Positions 27,612 through 36,413 of a stretch of DNA of 64,000 nucleotides are shown here, one piece after another. Origin of the DNA: Pontixanthobacter rizhaonensis (lineage in GTDB: Bacteria; Pseudomonadota; Alphaproteobacteria; Sphingomonadales; Sphingomonadaceae); the NCBI RefSeq assembly GCF_012972675.1, contig NZ_JABCRE010000003.1, forward strand, positions 806,001 to 870,000. Direction: 5' to 3'. How positions within the stretch are numbered: position 1 is the first letter of the stretch; each line of letters starts with the position of its first letter. Position numbers and translations under genes: made by a program. The notes under the pieces were generated by a model, which was not told where the DNA came from, did no database searches, and saw only the letters and a program-made list of their open reading frames with translations.

Positions 27612-30600
27612 GTGATCAGACTGGAATACGACGGAAAATCGATGCCTGCAACCGCAGGCCGCGTGAGCGCGATCATGAAGGATGGCCGCACCGCGCGGCG
27701 CCTGCTGTCCGACGGACGCAGCGCAGAGAAAGCCCGTGAACGCTCGGCGAGGCTTCGTTCCATCAAAGAGGCAAAAGGCGAACGCGAATACGGTAAGCAG
27801 GTCCGGAAAATTCTTCGCGAACTTGGGCTTCATCCAAGCAATAAGGCCTGGGGGCGGACCTTTCATGTGAAAGTCGAAAAAAGCCCGGAGCGCAAACAGC
27901 CCAAGCGCGAAAAGAGACTCAATCCGACTACATTGCGATTGGGCGCCCGGAGATACAAAGCTCCCATACGTGATGGACGGGGGCGGATCGCCGTCTTCGT
28001 CAGGATGCGATACCTCGGTCAGAAATCGAAAGGATATCGATCCGGTCGGGCAGCCGACCATGTCAAATATATCTTCCGGGAAGACGGACTGGAGGATCCG
28101 GAAATCCAGCTGGCGAAACCGATGTCGAATGTCGGCAGGACAGTTGAGGAGTGCGCCGCATTCTGGAAAGCGCTGGAACCGATCGAGGAGGGCTACCGCG
28201 CCAATTCCAAAGTCCAGTTTCGCATGACTGTAGCGCTCCCGTATTTCTTTGATGCCGAACAGCGCCGGCGGGTAACACAGGCGATCGGTGACCAGGTTTT
28301 CGGACGCTTGGGACTTGGCTGGATGGCTGCCAATCACATCCCGGATGCGAAAGGTTCACAGCGCAACTTTCATCCGCATTTTGCAGCCTCCATGCGTCCT
28401 GCAGAACATATTGGCGATCATGAATGGGCCTTCACCGAGGAGAAGCTGACCGAGCCTTTCACGCCTGAGGGGCTACTTCGTATGCGGGCCGAAATCGCCG
28501 CCATCATCAACATGGAATGCCGACGTGCCGGGTTCGAGGAACGCTATACACATCAGTCCTATCAGCGTCGCGGCATCGACGCCGTTGCTACTGAACATGT
28601 CGGACCGGAACGCATGGCGCTGCACGACAAGGGCGAACCGGTCGGCGTTGTCGAACGCAATAATGCCCGGGTTGAAGCAAACGAACATTCGGTCGCGCTT
28701 CAGCACCTCTCGAACAGGATTGCGATGCAGGAAAAAATTGTGGGACTGGTGAAGGAAGCCGCCGTGCGCGCTCACAAAATCGCCGGAGTGCAGAAGCTGA
28801 ATAGCACAGTGACAGGTATGCGAAATACGGCCACCAGACTGAACGCCGCGCATGGCAAGATGCAAGGGCTCCGTGGCATTATCGATGCCGGCCACCAGCT
28901 TCATGAAATCCGGAAACACGCAGCACAATTACAAGCCGCGAAGTCTGCCAAAATTCATCGCAGCGGTGCGCGCGCACCGCTGGATAGCATGATGTCAAAG
29001 CTACACAGAGCAGTCCGGGCTGGTAGCCCTAAACCTGGACAGCTGGATCAAACTGCACGTCAAAAACTCTCGGTCTTGATGGCAAGCTTTAGGAATCGTC
29101 GGCCGGTCCAACCGAACCGTGTGTCAGAACTGGCGTATGACGCGATCAGGCTCGTTGCAGAACAGGCGAACAAGCTGCGGCAAGTTCGAAATGGAGCGTC
29201 CATCCGGACTGTCGTGCGCGGCACCAAACTGGATGTGCGTTCGATTCTGCGGTCACGTGGTTCGTCGGGCCTTTCCGTGACCAAACCACTGTCATTGCGC
29301 CTGGCAGCTGTGGAACGGCTGCACCGAATCCAGAAACTGGCGAATGGCGGTCTACGGAAGCAACAGCCTGTAACCGCAGGTAGGGCTACTCCTTACGCAG
29401 TCGCCAACATTACATCATCGGCAGTCGCTATAAGAAATGAGGATGCTCCCAAGCGTGTGGCGGCGCCAGTTGTCGCATCACTGGCTGGCATTTCCGCTTC
29501 CGCTCGCGGCCTGGTTCAAAAGACCTGGCCAAGGAAGATGAGTCGGTCGTCGGCCGCCCGCCTAGCGTCCATCAGAAGTCAGGCGCAGATTTTGCAAACC
29601 AGCCGGCATTTTGTGCCTCACTCATATGATGCGGGGCTCGATCAAATCCAGAGTATTCGGGCGAGCGTATTCGCTCGGCCGGTTTCAGATTCAGGTGAAC
29701 CAGCTCAATCGTCTCGGCCGCTGGGTCCATGCGATGTCGCTTCGCCGGCAGCCGCGCGGGAGCTCAAACCCACAGGCGCAGTGGCGGCAGGCGGCCAAAC
29801 TGAAATCGCACCGTCAGTGCGTAGTTTCACGGAGGGGACAGATGCGCCTGCCCGTATCGGCAACACGGATGATCCATTTCGCTCAGAATGGCGGAACGGT
29901 GAGGCAAACGGTGCGCATGCGGTGAATGCAGCAACCGGGACCAATGCTGATGAAAAACAGACTGGATCGGCCGGACCAACAAACATACCGAAGCCAGAAG
30001 CGGCTGCGCCAGATGCCGCTTCCTCGTCAGGCGATGCAGGGCGAGCATCTCCGACGCGCTACGAGCTGTCAGGCTTGGGACCGCAGCATATTGTTGCTCT
30101 GCTGGCTGGCGAGCGCTTTGCAGTTGAGGAACCGCACAGGGGGATGTTTGTGCCCCTCACACCGGTCTTTGAGAAGCACGGGCTTGATTGGGGAGCCATA
30201 CTTCACCCGGCGGTCCAGAGTTCAATGGCGGAGCGTCTCGCACAGCAGCGCGAGCAGGAGCGTATTCTGACGCCATTGCTCGCGCGATACGTGCGCGAAG
30301 AGGATATCGGCGACGACGACAGTATCATTGCACGCATGCCTGATGAGGAACGCCGTAGGTGTGCCGAGAAGTGGCGGGCAACCGGTCTCCTGCGCATTCT
30401 GACCCAGCGGATCCGCTCAGACCAGAGACGTCAGACTGAAAAGCTCTATCGCAAATGGCGTGCTGCAAAAGATGCAAATCTGCCTGAGCATCAGAAGTGC
30501 GCAGGTGACGCGTCTGCCCAATACAAACGCTGGCCAATTCAGCTTCCGCCGGATGACGTGGTTCTCATGGAGCGGGACGCTGCCGTTCATCGCAGACGTC

Positions 30601-30641
30601 TTGCCCAGCTTCAGGGGCAGCAGCGCAGCATCGGAGACTGA
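27612..30641 (+). CDS. MobA/MobL-family relaxase
   Basis: The product is 1009 residues. The N-terminal third resembles MobA/MobL (MobQ-type) relaxases, including the metal-binding NFHPHF motif near residues 251-256 and the 'RRGIDAVATEHVGPE' signature around 320 after a Tyr-containing N-terminal region. The middle and C-terminal parts are basic and low-complexity (many Arg, Ala, Gln), with a helical tail from about 820. The relaxase would nick oriT and pilot single-stranded DNA to a helper type IV secretion system. None is encoded here. The start at 27612 lies just downstream of the palindromic candidate oriT. Confidence 0.83.
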   Translation: MIRLEYDGKSMPATAGRVSAIMKDGRTARRLLSDGRSAEKARERSARLRSIKEAKGEREYGKQVRKILRELGLHPSNKAWGRTFHVKVEKSPERKQPKREKRLNPTTLRLGARRYKAPIRDGRGRIAVFVRMRYLGQKSKGYRSGRAADHVKYIFREDGLEDPEIQLAKPMSNVGRTVEECAAFWKALEPIEEGYRANSKVQFRMTVALPYFFDAEQRRRVTQAIGDQVFGRLGLGWMAANHIPDAKGSQRNFHPHFAASMRPAEHIGDHEWAFTEEKLTEPFTPEGLLRMRAEIAAIINMECRRAGFEERYTHQSYQRRGIDAVATEHVGPERMALHDKGEPVGVVERNNARVEANEHSVALQHLSNRIAMQEKIVGLVKEAAVRAHKIAGVQKLNSTVTGMRNTATRLNAAHGKMQGLRGIIDAGHQLHEIRKHAAQLQAAKSAKIHRSGARAPLDSMMSKLHRAVRAGSPKPGQLDQTARQKLSVLMASFRNRRPVQPNRVSELAYDAIRLVAEQANKLRQVRNGASIRTVVRGTKLDVRSILRSRGSSGLSVTKPLSLRLAAVERLHRIQKLANGGLRKQQPVTAGRATPYAVANITSSAVAIRNEDAPKRVAAPVVASLAGISASARGLVQKTWPRKMSRSSAARLASIRSQAQILQTSRHFVPHSYDAGLDQIQSIRASVFARPVSDSGEPAQSSRPLGPCDVASPAAARELKPTGAVAAGGQTEIAPSVRSFTEGTDAPARIGNTDDPFRSEWRNGEANGAHAVNAATGTNADEKQTGSAGPTNIPKPEAAAPDAASSSGDAGRASPTRYELSGLGPQHIVALLAGERFAVEEPHRGMFVPLTPVFEKHGLDWGAILHPAVQSSMAERLAQQREQERILTPLLARYVREEDIGDDDSIIARMPDEERRRCAEKWRATGLLRILTQRIRSDQRRQTEKLYRKWRAAKDANLPEHQKCAGDASAQYKRWPIQLPPDDVVLMERDAAVHRRRLAQLQGQQRSIGD

Positions 30642-30786
30642 CGTAGAAATTCGCACGAATCCACAATTGGAAAAGCCGCATTCACAGAGGGGCGGCATGA
30701 AGGAATGGCAATCGGCTGAAGCCTGACCTGGCGTGAGTGAAAGGGTGGAAAATGTTCCGTCCGCTGACGTCATGAAAGGCTAGATT

Positions 30787-31671
30787 ATGATGAAACAAGA
30801 TGAGAGTTCAGCAGCGAAAAAACGCCAGTGTAGTTGCGATGACGATCCGGACCGCCGTGTCCTGCGCAAGATCACACCGCTAGGCGAATGGCCTGAAATA
30901 TCGAACCCGGTGCAACCCACCACGATTGTTGCTGCCATTGATTGCGAAACCACGGGATTTGATCCTGAAGAGGATGCGGTCATCGAAATGGCCGTCGCGC
31001 TGATCGAAGTGGACGCAACCGGATGCATCACCAGAGTGCTGCGAAAAGGGTGCGGCACGCAGGACCCCGGCCGGCCCATACCGCAGCGCGTCACACAGAT
31101 CACCGGCATCACCGATGCCGATGTTGCGGGTAAAAACTTCAGGCGTGAAGCATTCGCAGAGGTGCTGCGACAAGCTGATGTCGTGCTTGCGCATAATAGC
31201 GGATTCGACAGAAAATTCGCGGAGCGCTTTCTTCCGGATATCGAGAACCTCGCGTGGGCGTGCAGCCTCAACGATTTCGACTGGATTGGCGCAGGATTCG
31301 ACGGAGCCAAGCTCGGCCATCTGATCAACCAGATCGGACTGTTTGCTCCCAAGGCGCACAGCGCGCTTGCTGATGTCGAGGCGCTGGTGAACCTGCTGGC
31401 ACATCGTCTGCCGGACGGGGAAACCGTTGTCGGCAAGGTTCTGGAAAAGGCGGCGAAGCCGACCACCATGATCGAGGTGATCAACGCCTATTATGGCAAA
31501 CGCGGCGAGATGAAGCGGCGAGGCTTCCGCTGGAACCCTGCCCGTAATGCGTGGTGGGTAGAGGTTGGCCAGGACAAGGCCGGCGACGAAACCATTTGGG
31601 TTGAAGAGACCATGCCGAACGCGCGTCTGCGTATTTCGGACATCACATGGCACACACGTTACCAGCGGTAG
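30787..31671 (+). CDS. DEDDh 3'-5' exonuclease-like protein
   Basis: The product is 294 residues. The exonuclease motifs of the DnaQ/epsilon superfamily are present: AIDCETTGFD (about residue 50, D and E), AHNSGFDRKF (about 137) and HSALADVEAL (about 198). A short Cys-containing N-terminus and a Trp-rich C-terminal domain ('FRWNPARNAWWVEV') frame the core. The latter resembles a domain often attached to DnaQ-like exonucleases in mobile elements. It is downstream of the relaxase and probably processes DNA during transfer or replication of the element. The precise role is inferred. Confidence 0.82.
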   Translation: MMKQDESSAAKKRQCSCDDDPDRRVLRKITPLGEWPEISNPVQPTTIVAAIDCETTGFDPEEDAVIEMAVALIEVDATGCITRVLRKGCGTQDPGRPIPQRVTQITGITDADVAGKNFRREAFAEVLRQADVVLAHNSGFDRKFAERFLPDIENLAWACSLNDFDWIGAGFDGAKLGHLINQIGLFAPKAHSALADVEALVNLLAHRLPDGETVVGKVLEKAAKPTTMIEVINAYYGKRGEMKRRGFRWNPARNAWWVEVGQDKAGDETIWVEETMPNARLRISDITWHTRYQR

Positions 31672-31684
31672 GATTGAAGAGAGA

Positions 31685-31707
31685 CGGGCGGCTCGAAAGG
31701 CCGCCCG
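31685..31707. repeat. Hairpin downstream of the exonuclease gene
   Basis: CGGGCGGC (31685-31692) and GCCGCCCG (31700-31707) form a perfect 8-bp stem with a 7-base loop, 14 bases after the exonuclease stop. No T-run follows, so it may act as a weak terminator, an RNA processing site or a stabilising hairpin. Confidence 0.55.
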
Positions 31708-31801
31708 GGCGTCCAAATCTAAGGTGAGATTGAGCAGTCCGTGGGAACGAAAAAAGCTGCTCCGACCGATCAGGTCGTCACTAAAAATCAAGGAACATCG
31801 A

Positions 31802-32254
31802 ATGAATACGATTTTGAACGCGGACATCAGTCCGCGCGAAGCAATGATGCGCGCCCTGCACAGGGAAATGGGCGTCAAGGAAAATATCTGTTTGCCCAGT
31901 GCATCGCTTTTCGGCGCAGTGGACGGGGTCTCCGACAGGACCTTCACGGGACTTGCCTGCCTGGCTGAAGAGAGCAGCCGCGATATGGTCATGGGCATGT
32001 GGAAAGGCCCTGATAGCAAGACGCCTGCCTTGCTTCTGGTATTCTTCCGGACGCCGGACGGAGTTGAAATCGCACCGGCCCATGCAGCCAGCCTGCGGGA
32101 TGACAAGGCGCTTGTCCTTGTTTCCGGGGACTGCCGCAGCATCTTCGCCCTGAACTATCAGCATCAGCTGTTTCGAAAATCTTGCTCGCCCTCGGCCAGG
32201 ATCGAACGGTCGATCAAGCGCGGGCAAGCGAGACTGGCAGCTGCCATCGGCTGA
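31802..32254 (+). CDS. Hypothetical protein of the element backbone
   Basis: The product is 150 residues with a mixed fold (for example 'TPALLLVFFRTPDGVEIAPAH', 'ALVLVSGDCRSIFALNYQ'). The frame is open upstream to 31565 inside the exonuclease gene, but the Met at 31802 follows a purine-rich AAGGAACATCG and leaves the hairpin between the genes. No motif is recognised. It lies in a short run of small genes downstream of the relaxase. Confidence 0.6.
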   Translation: MNTILNADISPREAMMRALHREMGVKENICLPSASLFGAVDGVSDRTFTGLACLAEESSRDMVMGMWKGPDSKTPALLLVFFRTPDGVEIAPAHAASLRDDKALVLVSGDCRSIFALNYQHQLFRKSCSPSARIERSIKRGQARLAAAIG

Positions 32255-32316
32255 CCAACTTTCGGGCAATCCTGCCGAATACGGCGGACACCCTCCTTAC
32301 ATCCAAATCCAACCCA

Positions 32317-32356
32317 GCAGAGCGGGCGGCATCATTGCGATGACCGCCCGCTCTGC
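32317..32356. terminator. Strong hairpin, terminator-like
   Basis: GCAGAGCGGGCGG (32317-32329) and CCGCCCGCTCTGC (32344-32356) make a perfect 13-bp GC-rich stem with a 14-base loop, followed by GTTT. It lies between two small genes on the same strand, so it may act as a terminator or attenuator, though a proper U-tract is missing. Confidence 0.65.
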
Positions 32357-32373
32357 GTTTCGGGATATCGAAT

Positions 32374-32952
32374 ATGAACCACTACTCCCATCCGCAGTCC
32401 GCCGTGTCATTTGCGGTCATGTATCGCCAGCAATGCCCGGACGGGGTCCAGCCCATCCGCGCGATCGGCGCGTTCAAGGTCTCGCTCGGCTCGGGCGATG
32501 ATGTCGCGTTCGAGCGTCATCACTTTTCCTACCGGTCTGACGATTTGCTTGGCCCTACCGCCGATATGCACTCGCTGGTAGATCGCCGCACGGATTGCCT
32601 GACAAATATCGGCCCGGACCTTCACAGGCTGGCATTGCTGCCGGATGATGATCGTCTGACCCGGGCAGAGCGAAATGCGTTCCCCATTCGCGACCACCAT
32701 CGCCATCGCCGTGCCCATTACATCTCTGCCAGCGAACGCGCGCTGTCTGTTATCGGTAGATCATACGATATCGAACTGGCCCCGCCTGATGCTGACGAAG
32801 GTCTGACGGCAGCGCGGACACCGCAGCGTGCGCAGGCCATCTGGCTTGCGTGGCTCACCGGTGTTCTCAGCGAGGATCCGCAGCATCGCGCCATGCTTGC
32901 TGCGTATCAGGCCTGGCATGCGCTTGAACGGGCCCGGCCCATTCAATTCTGA
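32374..32952 (+). CDS. Hypothetical protein, His/Arg-rich
   Basis: The product is 192 residues with a His/Arg/Asp-rich middle ('RDHHRHRRAHYISASER') and helical C-terminus ('RAQAIWLAWLTGVLSEDPQHRAM'). No domain is recognised. It starts 17 bases after the strong hairpin and ends 46 bases before the exonuclease-like gene, and all are on the plus strand. Regular codon use supports it as coding. Confidence 0.55.
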   Translation: MNHYSHPQSAVSFAVMYRQQCPDGVQPIRAIGAFKVSLGSGDDVAFERHHFSYRSDDLLGPTADMHSLVDRRTDCLTNIGPDLHRLALLPDDDRLTRAERNAFPIRDHHRHRRAHYISASERALSVIGRSYDIELAPPDADEGLTAARTPQRAQAIWLAWLTGVLSEDPQHRAMLAAYQAWHALERARPIQF

Positions 32953-32997
32953 TTTGAGAGGATTTTGGCCAATTCTGGCTGAAAGGAAAATAGTGAA

Positions 32998-33753
32998 ATG
33001 ACTAAAACATATCTGAGCACCGATCTCGAATTTGCGTGGGATGAACATCTCCATGAGGCGCATCGCAGCATCGACAGCAAATCGAAGCACCATGCGACGG
33101 CCGTAAAGCGCGTGATGGCCGCCGCGTGCTTTGAATTTGCCGTGGACGATGAGGGGCGCGTTTCAACCGGCGCAGTATCAAGCTGGACCCAATATGATTG
33201 GGGCGACGAACAGGCTGTAGTCTCGGAGCTGTTCGACCATCTTCGCATAAACGAGGAAAAGCCAATCCTCACCTTTGGCGGCCTGGCAACCGACATACCA
33301 GTGCTGTTGCTCTCAAGTATGGGAGAGCGGCTACGGCTGCCACCTCAGCTTATCGATCAGCCTGGCCGACGCGGTCCGCGCCCGCATCTCGATCTGGGGC
33401 TGATGCTGAAGGGCGGGGGACGGACCTGGTCGCATCTGTCTCAGGTTTTGCTGCGCGTTGGAGTGCCGCAGGAACTTGTGGCTGCCAAACCGGTCGTATC
33501 TCTGCCGAAGACGCCGGAGGAATGGGCTGAGCTGCGCGATCATGTGGAGCTTGATACGCTTCTGCTGGCTATTGCAAAGATCGCATGGCTGACCGCGCAG
33601 GGCATTTCCGGTTTGCGGTTCGCACCCGGCGCTATTGCCCTCATCGCGGGATTTCTGCGTCGCCGACCTGATCACAGTGCTAGTGCGGACTTGCAGGTTT
33701 ATGCAGACGAACTTCAGCGATCAATGACCGAAAGCCTCGCTATGCCCGCATAA
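32998..33753 (+). CDS. Putative PolB-type 3'-5' exonuclease-like protein
   Basis: The product is 251 residues. It loosely resembles the 'predicted PolB exonuclease' families: an acidic start (YLSTDLEFAWD), 'ILTFGGLATDIPVLLLSSM' (motif II-like), and 'HVELDTLLLAIAKIAWL' (motif III-like) with spacing typical of an RNase H-like fold. The metal-binding residues are only partly conserved (no clear D-x-E at motif I), so it may be inactive or differ in function. AAGGAAAATAGTGAA precedes the start. The role in the element is unknown. Confidence 0.55.
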   Translation: MTKTYLSTDLEFAWDEHLHEAHRSIDSKSKHHATAVKRVMAAACFEFAVDDEGRVSTGAVSSWTQYDWGDEQAVVSELFDHLRINEEKPILTFGGLATDIPVLLLSSMGERLRLPPQLIDQPGRRGPRPHLDLGLMLKGGGRTWSHLSQVLLRVGVPQELVAAKPVVSLPKTPEEWAELRDHVELDTLLLAIAKIAWLTAQGISGLRFAPGAIALIAGFLRRRPDHSASADLQVYADELQRSMTESLAMPA

Positions 33754-33897
33754 CCACTACCTCAAAATGCGCCGGGCCAGTGAAATACCTTATTACTGGT
33801 TCGGCGCATCAAGCCTCTGAAATGGTCCGAATTTTTCACTGGTTTGAGGAACATGCTTTGCGAATTGCGACCAGCGTCCTATCAACTGGGATAAGCT

Positions 33898-34836
33898 ATG
33901 ATGACCCTAGACAAAAAACCTTCTTCGTTCTCAGTAAAACGCACGGATGCCGGGCTGACGCTCAGTGCCGTGGCAAATGAATTCAAAGTCACCGAAGAAG
34001 TGATCAAGGCGTGGGAAAGCGGGGAGGCCAAGCCTCCAGTAAGCGTTATGCGTTCGCTGGACGCGATTGGCCGATACGGCGGTGGCAGTCAGACAACTCC
34101 GGTCCCTTTGCGCGGCAAACCGCAGCAGTCCGTCGAAGGGTCTAAATCGCCCCCACAAAAACTGCAGGGCACATCGGAAAAAGCCCTAATCAAATCCAAG
34201 GCACGGGTCGCCGACCATGGCGAGGTCTTCACTCCCCCTTGGCTGGTCGAGAAAATGCTCGATCTGGTGAAGGGCGAGACAGAGCGGATTGATTCACGGT
34301 TTCTGGAGCCAGCCTGCGGGAGCGGCAATTTCCTCGTGCCCATCCTGCAACGTAAGCTGGCAGCGGTCGAGGCCAAATACGGCAAGTCCGATTTCGAGAA
34401 GAAGCATTACGCCCTTCTGGCTCTCACCAGTCTCTATGGCATTGAATTGTTGGCGGATAATATCGCCGAATGCCGCGCGCTGATGTTGGGGGTATTTGCC
34501 GAATATCTTGGTTTGGAACCGGGCGACGATCTCTACCGCGCTGGCTCGCATGTCCTGTCGCTCAACCTAATTCACGGCGATGCGATGAGCATGAAGGATG
34601 CTGATGGTGGGCCGATCACGGTCGCTGAGTGGAGCTCGCTCGGCAAAGGCAGGTTCAACCGCCGCGATTTCCGGTTGGATGTGTTGACCGGCATGGCAAA
34701 ATTCCGGGAGGAACGGTCGCTCTTTTCCCATCTGGGCGATCATGAAATTTTTCAGCCAAGTGGCGATCATCCGCCAATGACTGTGCGTGATATGGCGGCG
34801 CTGGATACGGAGACTGATATGGAAATTGGCGAATGA
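33898..34836 (+). CDS. N-6 adenine DNA methyltransferase-like protein
   Basis: The product is 312 residues. The N-terminal 60 residues resemble a HTH region (LTLSAVANEFKVTEEVIKAW). The rest has methylase features: 'EVFTPPWLVEKMLDL' and motif I FLEPACGSGNFLV (about residue 135). The usual catalytic N-P-P-Y motif is not found in this polypeptide, so it may be a partner or specificity subunit rather than a complete enzyme. It overlaps the next gene by 4 bases (ATGA), and the three genes to 39003 form one operon. Confidence 0.75.
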   Translation: MMTLDKKPSSFSVKRTDAGLTLSAVANEFKVTEEVIKAWESGEAKPPVSVMRSLDAIGRYGGGSQTTPVPLRGKPQQSVEGSKSPPQKLQGTSEKALIKSKARVADHGEVFTPPWLVEKMLDLVKGETERIDSRFLEPACGSGNFLVPILQRKLAAVEAKYGKSDFEKKHYALLALTSLYGIELLADNIAECRALMLGVFAEYLGLEPGDDLYRAGSHVLSLNLIHGDAMSMKDADGGPITVAEWSSLGKGRFNRRDFRLDVLTGMAKFREERSLFSHLGDHEIFQPSGDHPPMTVRDMAALDTETDMEIGE

Positions 34837-36413
34837 GTGACCTTGCACCATTCACCTTGAAAGGTCGCAACCCGGATGTGTTGAGCTGTATTGCCAACCT
34901 GTCCAATGACGAGGTGTTCACTCCCCCGGAATTTGCGAACCGCATGCTCGATACGCTGGCAGAGGCATGGGCTGCCGATAATGACGGCGCAGACATTTGG
35001 GCCGATAGCAGCGTCACGTTTCTTGATCCCTGCACCAAATCAGGCGTGTTTCTCCGGGAGATTGCCAAACGACTTATTGCGGGTCTGGAAAGTGAAGTTC
35101 CAGACTTACAGGAGCGCGTCGATCATGTGCTAACCAAGCAAGTGTTTGGCATCGGTATTACGCAGCTGACAGCTCTGTTGGCACGGCGAAGTCTTTATTG
35201 CTCGAAAAACGCGACCGGTGAACACTCGGTGGCGAAAAGCTTCGACGACGATGCCGGGAACGTCTGGTTCGAGCGGACCAAACATAAATGGGAAAAAGAA
35301 AGGTGCAAATTTTGCGGTGCTCCCAAGTCTCTTTTTGACCGAGAGCTCGAGTTCGAAAATTACGCTTATGCCTTTATCCATAGCAGCAAGATCGATGCGC
35401 ACCTTGATGCGCTATTTGGAGGAAAAATGCAGTTTGACGTCGTCATCGGAAACCCGCCCTACCAAATGACCGGCGGCGCAGGCGGGAGTAGCGATTCATC
35501 GATATACCATTTGTTTGTTGAGCAGGCGTTCAATCTACAGCCACGTTTTGTCAGCATGGTGATCCCCTCGAGATGGATGGCAGGGGGGCGGGGTTTGGCT
35601 GGCTTCCGGGAGCAAATGCTAAGCGGTGGCCATGTTCGAGGCTTGACGGATTACACTGATTCAGCGGCTGCATTTCCTGGCGTCCAAATAAAAGGTGGTA
35701 TCTGCTTTTTCCTGTGGGATCGGGATCAAGCTGGGCCATGCAATCTAACACGGATATCGGATGGCATTGAAACTGAGCAAAAATCTCGTGACTTAGGTGA
35801 ATTTGACGTTTTTGTGAGGGAGGAGCGGGCTCTAGAGATACTAAAAAAGGTTCTTAAAAAAGAGGAAGACTCAATTTTAAGCCTTGTGTCGGGTGACACG
35901 CCCTATGGAATAGCGACTAACTTCAAGAACTGGAACGAAAAGAAGAAATCGGGTTCCATACCACTGCATTTGATTAATCGTGGAAAGCGTTCGATTGGTT
36001 TCGTGAGGCGCGATCTGATTAAGAAGAATGCGACATCAATCGACAGGTGGAAAGTTTTGGTTCCAGAAGCATACGGCGCTGGGGAATCATTTCCACACCA
36101 AATATTGGGAAAAGAGATCGTGGCTTCGCCGCCAGCCGTTTGCACTCAGTCTTATCTCGTAGTCTCACCTTTTAAAACGAAAGAAGAAGCAGAGAGTTTC
36201 GCAAGCTATTATAGAACAAGGCTATTCAGATTCTTGGTTTCTTTGAGGAAAATTACTCAACATGCTCTTCGATCCACCTATTCGTGGGTTCCATTACAAG
36301 CTTGGGATCAAGTTTGGACTGATGAGAAGCTTTATCAGAAGTATGAGATTGACCAAGATGAGATTGCATACATCGAAAGCATGATCCGTCCGATGGAAGC
36401 TTCCGGTGAATAA
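34833..36413 (+). CDS. Eco57I-type DNA methyltransferase
   Basis: The product is 526 residues. A first segment has 'EVFTPPEFANRMLDTLAEAW' and motif I-like FLDPCTKSGVFLRE (about residue 62). Motif IV NPPY is in VVIGNPPYQMTG (about 207), and a C-x2-C pair (CKFCG) lies near 165. This is the N6-adenine methyltransferase of Eco57I type. The C-terminal half (about 36.0-36.4 kb) is AT-rich and likely the target-recognition region, typical of recent exchange in restriction-modification genes. Overlaps upstream and downstream argue for one translated unit with its neighbours. Confidence 0.84.
   Translation: MSDLAPFTLKGRNPDVLSCIANLSNDEVFTPPEFANRMLDTLAEAWAADNDGADIWADSSVTFLDPCTKSGVFLREIAKRLIAGLESEVPDLQERVDHVLTKQVFGIGITQLTALLARRSLYCSKNATGEHSVAKSFDDDAGNVWFERTKHKWEKERCKFCGAPKSLFDRELEFENYAYAFIHSSKIDAHLDALFGGKMQFDVVIGNPPYQMTGGAGGSSDSSIYHLFVEQAFNLQPRFVSMVIPSRWMAGGRGLAGFREQMLSGGHVRGLTDYTDSAAAFPGVQIKGGICFFLWDRDQAGPCNLTRISDGIETEQKSRDLGEFDVFVREERALEILKKVLKKEEDSILSLVSGDTPYGIATNFKNWNEKKKSGSIPLHLINRGKRSIGFVRRDLIKKNATSIDRWKVLVPEAYGAGESFPHQILGKEIVASPPAVCTQSYLVVSPFKTKEEAESFASYYRTRLFRFLVSLRKITQHALRSTYSWVPLQAWDQVWTDEKLYQKYEIDQDEIAYIESMIRPMEASGE

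Noticed and set aside
30880-32142. A 420-codon minus-strand ORF opposite the exonuclease gene
   Set aside because: It runs antisense across two well-supported genes and has no domain; the opposite strand carries exonuclease motifs.
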